Origin: Planctomycetota bacterium
GTDB taxonomy: Bacteria > Planctomycetota > MHYJ01 > JACPRB01
NCBI GenBank assembly: GCA_016200125.1
Contig: JACQFK010000355.1
Coordinates: forward strand, 1-5,246
Length of the DNA: 5,246 bases
Direction of reading: 5' to 3'
In this document: positions 1 through 5,246 of the stretch, piece by piece
Position numbering within the stretch: the stretch's first letter is position 1
Layout: every line of letters begins with the position of its first letter
The notes under the pieces: model-generated
Seen by the model: the letters and a program-made list of their open reading frames with translations, nothing else
What the model was told of the DNA's origin: nothing
Databases searched by the model: none
Translations under genes and position numbers: made by a program

Positions 1-1
1 C

Positions 2-1372
2 GACGAGCCGGCGATCTTCTTCCCCGAGGCGAAGGAGTCGGACCACAACGAGTCGGCGGACAACGAAGACTACCACCAGATGAAGGGCGACTCGAAGGAC
101 TTCCTCTCGTACATCAAGGGCGAGGCCGGCGGCTTCCGCGGCCGCCAGGCCGGCAAGAACCCCGGCGTGTATGACACGATGGGGGTCGGCGTCGGCGGCG
201 GCGGCGGCGGCCGGTACGGCGGCCGCTTCGGCGGACGCGAGAACCTCGTGGCCCGCGGCGGCGGCACCCGCGCGACGGAAAGCGCCGTGCTCGCGGCCCT
301 CAAGTGGCTGGCGCGTCACCAGGGCCCGGACGGCGGCTGGGGCGCGGAGTCCTTCAAGAACCAGTGCGTCGGCGGCGCCTGCGGCGGCCCCGGCGAGCGC
401 GACTACGACACCGGCCTCACGGCGATCAGCCTCCTGGCGTTCCTGGGCGCCGGCTACTCGCAGCTGTCGAAGGACGAGTATCCCGACCCGGCGAACCCGG
501 GCCGCGTGCTCAAGTTCGGCGAAGTGGTGAAGAAGGGCCTCCAGTGGCTCCTCTCCCACCAGGATCCGGAAGGCTGCCTCGGCGAGCGCGGCATGAAGTA
601 CATGTACAACCACACGACCGCGGCGCTCTGCCTCTCGGAGGCCTACGGAATGACGGCCTCGCAGCCCCTCAAGGAGCCCGCGCAGAAGGGCATCGACTTC
701 TGCGTGGCGGCCCAGAACCCCGGCAAGGGCTGGCGCTACTCCGCCAAGTGCGGCGACAACGATTCGTCGGTGTCGGGCTGGGCGGTCATGGCGCTGAAGT
801 CGGCGGAGCTCTCGGAGCTCTCCTTCCCGAAGTCGGCCTACGAAGGCGCGCTGAACTGGTTCAACGAGGCGACCGAGCAGAACGGCTACTACCAGGTGGG
901 CTACAACGCCCGGTCGACCGGCAAGGTGTACGTGCCCGGAAAGAACGAGCAGTTCGACCATCACGCGTCGATGTCGGCGGTGGCGGTCATGTCCCGCATC
1001 TTCATGCAGAAGCGGAAGAGCGAGCCCGCGCTGGGCGCGGTGAACCTGCTGGTGGCGGACCTGCCGGAGTGGAAGACGAACAAGATCGACTTCTACTACT
1101 GGTACTACTCCTCGCTGGCGCTCTTCCAGTATGACGGCCCCGAAGGCCCGATGTGGAAGAAGTGGAACGAGCCGATGAAGAACGCGCTGGTCCCGAACCA
1201 GAAGACGGCGAAGGACGGCTGCCGGAACGGCTCGTGGGATCCCGACCAGGAGCGCTGGGGCGCCGAGGGCGGCCGGGTGTACGCGGTCGCGATCAACGCC
1301 CTGACCCTGGAAGTGTACTACCGGTACGCCAACGTGTTCGGCGGAACGGGCGGAGGCAACAAACCCAAGTAA
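2..1372 (+). CDS. Prenyltransferase/squalene-oxidase repeat protein, 5'-truncated by window edge
   Basis: The reading frame is open from base 2 to the TAA at 1370-1372, giving 456 residues. The ATG at 80 is not the likely start, because the 26 codons before it read as an acidic segment that continues the protein. Fragment residues 1-60 are acidic and polar. A glycine-rich linker follows at about 62-87. Alpha/alpha-barrel repeats then begin, with QW-like motifs: ALKWLARHQ followed by GGW (99-), GLQWLLSHQDPEG (179-), GIDFCVAAQNPGKGW (230-) and a weaker ALNWF (283-). Other landmarks are DNDSS at 252-256, HH at 320-321, an aromatic FYYWYY at 364-369 and NGSWDP at 409. The fold is that of squalene cyclases and prenyltransferases, but the class II cyclase DXDD acid motif is not intact, so I do not infer cyclase activity. 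A scaffold or binding role is possible. The family resembles planctomycete proteins of unknown function. Any signal or membrane anchor would lie upstream. The next gene follows after 117 bases on the same strand. Confidence 0.85.
   Translation, partial: DEPAIFFPEAKESDHNESADNEDYHQMKGDSKDFLSYIKGEAGGFRGRQAGKNPGVYDTMGVGVGGGGGGRYGGRFGGRENLVARGGGTRATESAVLAALKWLARHQGPDGGWGAESFKNQCVGGACGGPGERDYDTGLTAISLLAFLGAGYSQLSKDEYPDPANPGRVLKFGEVVKKGLQWLLSHQDPEGCLGERGMKYMYNHTTAALCLSEAYGMTASQPLKEPAQKGIDFCVAAQNPGKGWRYSAKCGDNDSSVSGWAVMALKSAELSELSFPKSAYEGALNWFNEATEQNGYYQVGYNARSTGKVYVPGKNEQFDHHASMSAVAVMSRIFMQKRKSEPALGAVNLLVADLPEWKTNKIDFYYWYYSSLALFQYDGPEGPMWKKWNEPMKNALVPNQKTAKDGCRNGSWDPDQERWGAEGGRVYAVAINALTLEVYYRYANVFGGTGGGNKPK
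194..211 (+). repeat. (GGC)6 trinucleotide run encoding polyglycine
   Basis: Six identical GGC codons in tandem encode six glycines inside the glycine-rich linker of the first gene. GGC-rich codons also flank the run on both sides. Pure in-frame triplet repeats can change length by slippage without shifting the frame. The run separates the acidic N-terminal part from the repeat domain, so it most simply serves as a flexible linker. Confidence 0.7.
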
Positions 1373-1385
1373 CCGATCAAGCAGC

Positions 1386-1418
1386 GTCCGGTGCCGGCTC
1401 CCGGAGCCGGCACCGGGC
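1386..1418 (+). terminator. Strong GC hairpin after the first gene, no U-tract
   Basis: A perfect 13-bp inverted repeat pairs 1388-1400 with 1404-1416 around a 3-base CCG loop. A G-T wobble (1387/1417) and a G-C pair (1386/1418) can extend it. It begins 13 bases after the TAA stop of the first gene. Its position suits a terminator or an mRNA 3'-end stabiliser. No run of T follows it (the next bases are GCCTGCGTG), so it is not a canonical intrinsic terminator. It may act as a partial terminator, a processing or stability element, or as a pair with the hairpin at 1445-1468. Confidence 0.5.
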
Positions 1419-1444
1419 CTGCGTGTCGAAGTGCTGAGGGGTCC

Positions 1445-1468
1445 GATTCCGGCCTTCGGGCCGGATTC
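1445..1468 (+). promoter_or_regulatory. C(TTCG)G tetraloop hairpin in the leader of the TPR gene
   Basis: Bases 1448-1454 pair with 1459-1465 (7 bp) around TTCG at 1455-1458. The closing pair is C-G, so the RNA forms the exceptionally stable cUUCGg tetraloop. After a T-T mismatch, two more pairs (1445/1468 and 1446/1467) extend the stem. The downstream bases ATTCTCCATTTCCC are mildly T-rich but not a true U-tract. The hairpin ends about 10 bases before the ribosome binding site at 1479, so it may be a weak terminator or attenuator, or a 5' stabiliser that keeps the binding site accessible. The sequence alone cannot decide between these. Confidence 0.5.
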
Positions 1469-1478
1469 TCCATTTCCC

Positions 1479-1482
1479 GGAG
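1479..1482 (+). promoter_or_regulatory. Ribosome binding site of the TPR gene
   Basis: GGAG sits 7 bases upstream of the ATG at 1490. Its position selects this ATG over the in-frame GTG at 1391, which lies inside the hairpin stem and has no comparable site. Confidence 0.65.
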
Positions 1483-1489
1483 CAATCGC

Positions 1490-4363
1490 ATGGCGGCGAA
1501 GCTCTCGATCGTGCCCGCCCTCGCGGCGGCGCTGCTGTTCCCCCTTCTCGCGCAGGCCCAGGACCGCGACGACTCCGAGCTCGCGCGCGTCCTCGCCCAG
1601 CGGGGCTGGTTCGACCTGGCGGAGGAGATCTGCGACCGCCTCGAGAAGGGCGCCTCGCGCTCGATGGTCAACTACATCCGGGCGGAGATCCAGCTCGGCA
1701 AGGTGGACCGCGAGACGGAGTTCCCCAAGGCCACCCAGGGCCTGGCGGACGCCGCGGGCTTCCTGAAGAAGTTCCTCGACGAGAACCCCAACCATCCCAT
1801 GGCGCTCGAGGCCCAGACGAGCATCGGCTGGGTGCAGGCCCGCAAGGGCCGCCTGGCGATCGACGCGCTGGAGATCGAGTCCGACGCGAGCAAGCACGCC
1901 GAGCTGCAGAAGATGGCCATCCAGGCCTACGCCGACGCCGGCAAGTACTACCAGGACACCATCGACAAGCTGAAGAAGGAGAAGCAGTCGGACCGCGTGA
2001 TGGACGCTCTCATGGACGCGCGGCTGGAGCTCCCCCGCGTGCTCATCGACCACGCCAAGATCACGGGCGTGGACGACGTGTCGAAGAAGAAGATGCTGCA
2101 GCAGGCCAACACTCTGCTGATCGACTTCGAGTTCGACTACGGCGACCGTCCGATCGCCTTCGAGGCCATGCTCGAGGGGGGCAAGTGCCTGACCGAGCTG
2201 GGCGAGTACAAGCAGGCCGAGTCCAAGCTGCGGGCGACCTTCGCGCTGCGGAAGCGGCTGGCGGAGGCGAAGATCAAGCCCAACGACTACCACAACAAGA
2301 TCATCTACGGGGCCTACATTGCGCTGGCGCAAATGCTCCAGCGGGCGGGCAAGCTCAACGAGGCGAAGAACTTCGTCGATCAGACGCTCAAGGACGACAA
2401 GACGCTGGAGAAGGAGTGGGCCGGGCCGGCGATGAAGCTGGAGAAGGCCGACATCCTCTTCAAGATGAAGGACTCCGCCGGGGCCATGGCGATCGCCAAC
2501 GAGGTTCTGGGAAAGGACCCCAACGGCCGCTGGGGCTACATCGCCCGCGAGAAGATGAAGCGCTGGGGCGAAGGCGGCGGCTCGATCAAGTTCTCCCCCG
2601 AGCAGATGCTGCAGGCGGCTGAGCTGTCCTACGGCCGCGACCAGTTCCGCGACGCCCTGCGCGACTACCGGCGCTGCATCGAATCGGCGTCAACCGAGGC
2701 GGAGAAGCAGAAGTACCTCCCCTCGGCCTACTTCCAGATGGGGGAATGCTTCAAGGCGCTCAAGCGCAACTACGAGGCGGCGATCGCCTACGAGAAGGTC
2801 TTCACGCTCTTCCCCAAGGACGCCAACGCCGCGAAGGCCTGCTTCGAGGCGGTGCGCTGCTACAGCACCGAGTTCGACCTCTCGGGGGACAAGCGCGACG
2901 ACGACCAGAAGGAGAAGTTCCTCTCCTACCTGGCGGCGACCTGGCCCAAGGATCCCTCGACGCGCAACATCAAGTTCGTCCAGGCGGAGAAGCTGGAGAA
3001 CACGGGCGACCTGAAGGGCGCGGCGGAGCTCTACCGCCAGGTGAGCGAGGATGCGGAGGCCTACGAGGCGGCCCTGGTGCGCCAGGGCTACTGCTACTAC
3101 GCCGACGCCTCCAAGAAGTGGGAGAAGGGCTCGAAGGACCCCGCCGTCCAGAAGGACGTCAAGGACGAGCTCCGGAACGCCGAGGAGGCGCTCACCAAGA
3201 TGCTGGCCCGCGCGGCCGACCGGACCAAGGACCCGACCACCCCGGAGCAGATCAAGAAGCGCCAGGCGCTCGTCCAGGTGGCCAACCAGCAGCTCTCGTA
3301 CATCTACATGCACGAGGCGGTGGGCAAGACCAAGGAGGCGCTGGAGTTCCTGGCCAAGGTGGCCAAGGACATCCCGGCCGACGACGAGCGCATCGCGAAG
3401 ATCTGGGCGACGCAGATCCAGGCCTACATCGGCCTGAAGCAGCTCGACGACGCGGTCAAGGTCCTCGAACTCCTCTTCGACAAGTACCCCGACGTCCCGG
3501 CCATCGCCCGCGCCTGCAAGTCGGTGGCGATCAAGCTCGACGAGCAGACGGGCGAGATGATCAAGGCGAAGGCCGATCCCGCGAAGATCAACGACAACCT
3601 ACGCAAGATCAGCCGCTACTACGCCAAGTGGCTCAACCTGGCGCCGGCGATCGGCATGAAGATCACGATGGGTGACGTGCTCTCGGTGGCCGAGACGCTC
3701 TACATGATCGGCAAGCAGATCAACGGCCTCGACGAGAACATCATTTCCTTCCTGGACCTCAAGGGCCGCCAGCTCACCGAGCGGCAGTACTTCCTGGACG
3801 CCGCCTTCGTCCACGCGCTGCTGACCGAGGGCAAGGTCGGCAAGCTGCCGGACCGCGACCGCATCGTCCTCATGACGCGCCTGGCGCGCTGCTACAGCTT
3901 CATCGCGCAGGACGCCGAGGGCTGGGGCAAGGCGAAGGACCAGTACGAGAGCATCATGAAGTACTACAAGGCGGTCACGCCCCAGGGCATGCTCGACGGC
4001 GTGGTGCTGGGCCAGCACCGCGAGCTGCTGGGCGTCTACGTCGAGGAGGGCTACGTCTACCACCAGCTGGGCAAGAGCGACTCGAAGCTCAAGTTCCAGT
4101 TCGACAACGCCTCGACGGTGTTCAGCAACGTCCTGCGCGTCGTCCAGCAGGATTCGGAGCCCTGGTGGCAGTCGAAGTACATGGTGCTCCAGGTGCTCTT
4201 CGACCGCGGCGCCGAATCGGACCTCAAGCTGGCGAAGGTCGGCCTGGAGAACCTCGAGCGCAACAACGACGGCAAGTTCGACAACAACAAGTACGGGATG
4301 AAGGACAAGTTCCTCGAGCTCAAGAAGCAGATTAACCAGGTCATGGGCTCGTCGGGAAAGTAG
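1490..4363 (+). CDS. Exported TPR-like repeat protein, 957 aa
   Basis: The start is the ATG at 1490, chosen for its GGAG site and because the protein then opens with a textbook signal peptide: Lys4, a hydrophobic core at about residues 5-20, and an AQA cleavage site ending at residue 23. The 33 extra residues available from the GTG at 1391 look like non-coding translation. The mature protein is almost entirely helical and rich in Lys, Ala, Glu and Asp. It carries repeated TPR-like units, including residues near 380-395 (DQFRDALRDYRRCIE), about 409-445 (FQMGECFKAL, then AAIAYEKVFTLFPKD), about 505-540 (GDLKGAAELYRQV) and about 640-670 (YIGLKQLDDAVKVLELL, then DKYPD). The last ~130 residues contain EPWWQSKYMVLQVLFDRG. 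There is no lipobox and no visible membrane segment after the signal peptide, so a periplasmic or cell-envelope location is likely. TPR arrays bind proteins, so an assembly or scaffold role is inferred; the partner and pathway are unknown. It may share a transcript with the upstream gene. Confidence 0.85.
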   Translation: MAAKLSIVPALAAALLFPLLAQAQDRDDSELARVLAQRGWFDLAEEICDRLEKGASRSMVNYIRAEIQLGKVDRETEFPKATQGLADAAGFLKKFLDENPNHPMALEAQTSIGWVQARKGRLAIDALEIESDASKHAELQKMAIQAYADAGKYYQDTIDKLKKEKQSDRVMDALMDARLELPRVLIDHAKITGVDDVSKKKMLQQANTLLIDFEFDYGDRPIAFEAMLEGGKCLTELGEYKQAESKLRATFALRKRLAEAKIKPNDYHNKIIYGAYIALAQMLQRAGKLNEAKNFVDQTLKDDKTLEKEWAGPAMKLEKADILFKMKDSAGAMAIANEVLGKDPNGRWGYIAREKMKRWGEGGGSIKFSPEQMLQAAELSYGRDQFRDALRDYRRCIESASTEAEKQKYLPSAYFQMGECFKALKRNYEAAIAYEKVFTLFPKDANAAKACFEAVRCYSTEFDLSGDKRDDDQKEKFLSYLAATWPKDPSTRNIKFVQAEKLENTGDLKGAAELYRQVSEDAEAYEAALVRQGYCYYADASKKWEKGSKDPAVQKDVKDELRNAEEALTKMLARAADRTKDPTTPEQIKKRQALVQVANQQLSYIYMHEAVGKTKEALEFLAKVAKDIPADDERIAKIWATQIQAYIGLKQLDDAVKVLELLFDKYPDVPAIARACKSVAIKLDEQTGEMIKAKADPAKINDNLRKISRYYAKWLNLAPAIGMKITMGDVLSVAETLYMIGKQINGLDENIISFLDLKGRQLTERQYFLDAAFVHALLTEGKVGKLPDRDRIVLMTRLARCYSFIAQDAEGWGKAKDQYESIMKYYKAVTPQGMLDGVVLGQHRELLGVYVEEGYVYHQLGKSDSKLKFQFDNASTVFSNVLRVVQQDSEPWWQSKYMVLQVLFDRGAESDLKLAKVGLENLERNNDGKFDNNKYGMKDKFLELKKQINQVMGSSGK

Positions 4364-4410
4364 GGTCCCCGGGTGGAGTGGAAGTTCGGCGCGCATTTGG
4401 AACCGCTTTT

Positions 4411-4419
4411 TGGGATAAT
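4411..4419 (+). promoter_or_regulatory. Putative extended -10 promoter for the response regulator
   Basis: TGGGATAAT matches the extended -10 pattern TGN-TATAAT at every position except the first of the hexamer (GATAAT). It lies at the end of an AT-rich stretch (about 4395-4419, including TTTTT at 4407-4411), which stands out in this GC-rich window. No good -35 hexamer lies at 16-18 bases; extended -10 promoters can do without one. Transcription would start near 4425-4427, leaving a leader of about 70 bases before the ATG at 4496. The alternative is chance AT-richness. Confidence 0.4.
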
Positions 4420-4439
4420 GGCGGACCCGGCGGCCGGAC

Positions 4440-4490
4440 GGGGCGACTGGGGGCTGGGGGCGGCGCCGGTAGCTCCACGGGATGCCGGGG
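4440..4490 (+). other. G-run-rich leader, possible G-quadruplex
   Basis: The coding strand carries G4 at 4440-4443, G5 at 4449-4453, G5 at 4456-4460, G3 at 4479-4481 and G4 at 4487-4490. The first three runs have short loops (5 and 2 bases). The fourth needs an 18-base loop, so a three-quartet structure is possible but not ideal. The last G run overlaps the presumed ribosome binding site, so a folded form could mask it. GC-rich sequence can produce such runs by chance. Confidence 0.3.
4487..4490 (+). promoter_or_regulatory. Likely ribosome binding site of the response regulator
   Basis: GGGG, within GGGGAA, ends 5 bases before the ATG at 4496. It is an imperfect Shine-Dalgarno match but better placed than the GGG ahead of the competing in-frame ATG at 4418. 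Confidence 0.4.
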
Positions 4491-4495
4491 AATCG

Positions 4496-5246
4496 ATGAA
4501 GGACATCAGGATCCTCCTCGTCGAGGACGACCGCGAAAACTGCCTCATGCTGAAGGAGGTCCTCGGCAAGTGGGGGTACCAGGTGACCGAGGCCTACAGC
4601 GGCGAGGAGGCCCTCGCCCGGAGCCGCAAGGAGGCGTTCGACATCGTGCTGACGGACATCCGCATGGCGAAGACGAGCGGGCTCGACGTCCTCCGGGAAT
4701 TCCGGCGGGTCCATCCCCGCACCCAGGTCATCATGATGACCGGCTTCGGCTCCGTCGACACGGCGGTGGACGCCATGAAGGCCGGGGCCTTCGAGTACAT
4801 CTCCAAGCCCTTCAAGTTCGACGAGATCAAGCTGACCCTCAAGCGGGCGATCGAGCAGCTGCAGGGCGAGGTGGATTCCGCCCGCGCGGCCGATCCCGAC
4901 CCGAACGCGCAGGTCAACCTGATCGGCTATTCCCGCGCCATGGCGGAGATCTACAAGACGATCGCCCGGGTGGCCGTGGGCAAGAGCACCGTGCTGATCC
5001 AGGGCGAGAGCGGCACGGGCAAGGAGCTGGTCGCGCGCTCGATCCACAGCCACAGCGACCGGGCGCCCAAGCCCTACCTTGCCATCAACTGCGCCGCCGT
5101 GCCCGAGGCGCTCCTGGAATCGGAGCTCTTCGGCTACGCCCGCGGGGCCCACAGCACGGCGACGACGGACAAGCCCGGCCTCTTCGAGCTGGCGTCCGGC
5201 GGCACGCTGCTGCTGGACGAGGTGGGCGACATGAGCCTGACGCTGC
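4496..5246 (+). CDS. NtrC-family response regulator (receiver + AAA+), 3'-truncated
   Basis: The window holds 250 complete codons. Residues 1-~120 form a CheY-like receiver with the acidic pocket E10-D11-D12, phosphoacceptor D54, T82 and K104 (SKPF), so phosphorylation by a histidine kinase should work. After a linker (~121-140) comes the AAA+ domain of sigma-54 activators: Walker A GESGTGKE at 170-177, [16 protein letters not shown] at 198-213, and Walker [11 protein letters not shown] at 237-246. The loop that normally reads GAFTGA reads GAHSTA at 217-222, with family spacing otherwise kept. The rest of the AAA+ domain and any DNA-binding helix-turn-helix lie beyond the window. Family members run about 450-500 residues. 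I chose the ATG at 4496 because receiver domains normally begin within a few residues of the start. An in-frame ATG at 4418 would add 26 residues with no domain features and overlaps the putative -10. No partner kinase is in view. The specific regulon and orthologue cannot be named. Confidence 0.92.
   Translation, partial: MKDIRILLVEDDRENCLMLKEVLGKWGYQVTEAYSGEEALARSRKEAFDIVLTDIRMAKTSGLDVLREFRRVHPRTQVIMMTGFGSVDTAVDAMKAGAFEYISKPFKFDEIKLTLKRAIEQLQGEVDSARAADPDPNAQVNLIGYSRAMAEIYKTIARVAVGKSTVLIQGESGTGKELVARSIHSHSDRAPKPYLAINCAAVPEALLESELFGYARGAHSTATTDKPGLFELASGGTLLLDEVGDMSLTL

Noticed and set aside
755..769. Calling the first gene a squalene-hopene cyclase
   Set aside because: The DXDD motif is not intact and the fragment lacks the full-length cyclase layout. 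Only the repeat fold is supported.
304..1134. 276-codon alternative + frame inside the first gene
   Set aside because: It gives Arg/Gly/Pro-rich translation with no domain, and overlaps a frame with recognisable repeat motifs. It is a by-product of high GC content.
1391..1489. GTG at 1391 as the start of the TPR gene
   Set aside because: The GTG lies within the stem of the hairpin at 1386-1418. The added 33 residues would bury the signal peptide, and the ATG at 1490 has a well-placed GGAG.
2690..3313. 207-codon minus-strand open frame
   Set aside because: It is Leu/Val/Arg-rich antisense of the TPR gene with no start context or domain features.
2746..3675. 309-codon alternative + frame inside the TPR gene
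   Set aside because: It is Gly/Arg/Pro-rich low-complexity translation, fully contained in a gene with TPR-like repeats.
4397..4412. Sigma-54-type promoter (TTGGAAC with a downstream TT)
   Set aside because: The GG of the -24 element is present, but the essential GC of the -12 element is missing at the required 10-base spacing (TG is found). The extended -10 reading of the same region is a better match.
4361..4412. Intrinsic terminator of the TPR gene using TTTTT at 4407-4411
   Set aside because: No inverted repeat immediately precedes the T run; the GGAACCGC before it has no matching upstream arm.
3599..5152. 517-codon open frame on the minus strand
   Set aside because: It lies antisense to the TPR gene, the second gap and the regulator, whose + strand frames have a signal peptide and clear domain motifs. 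Its translation is low-complexity Leu/Val/Arg/Ala/Asp/His sequence typical of the reverse of GC-biased codons.

Overview
The window is GC-rich coding DNA with strong G/C bias at third codon positions. It holds three genes, all on the + strand and all read in the same frame by position. The first and last run off the window edges. A planctomycete-like or related deep-branching bacterium fits best. This rests mainly on the first gene, whose acidic segment, glycine-rich linker and prenyltransferase/squalene-oxidase-type repeats resemble a protein type I associate with Planctomycetota. That assignment comes from memory of the family, not from a search.

Layout. (1) Positions 2-1372: the 3' part of a gene for a prenyltransferase/squalene-oxidase repeat protein; its start lies upstream of the window. 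(2) Positions 1373-1489: a 117-base gap with two successive strong hairpins, the second capped by a C(TTCG)G tetraloop, followed by a ribosome binding site. (3) Positions 1490-4363: a complete gene for a 957-residue exported protein with a clear signal peptide and TPR-like helical repeats. (4) Positions 4364-4495: a 132-base gap with the only AT-rich island outside genes, containing an extended -10-like promoter, then a G-run-rich leader. (5) Positions 4496-5246: the 5' part of an NtrC-type response regulator, with a receiver domain and the first part of a sigma-54-activator-type AAA+ domain.

How they fit together. The first two genes are co-oriented and may be co-transcribed, with the hairpins tuning or partly separating their expression. 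Both look like protein-protein interaction scaffolds, and the TPR protein is exported. The regulator probably starts its own transcription unit from the promoter at 4411-4419. No histidine kinase, operator or output gene is visible, so a regulatory link to the first two genes is not shown.

The points most worth a second look are: the regulator's sigma-54 contact loop, which reads GAHSTA where GAFTGA is expected; the tandem hairpins in the first gap; and the uncharacterised pairing of a squalene-cyclase-fold protein with an exported TPR protein. I saw no mobile element, CRISPR array, tRNA or rRNA.
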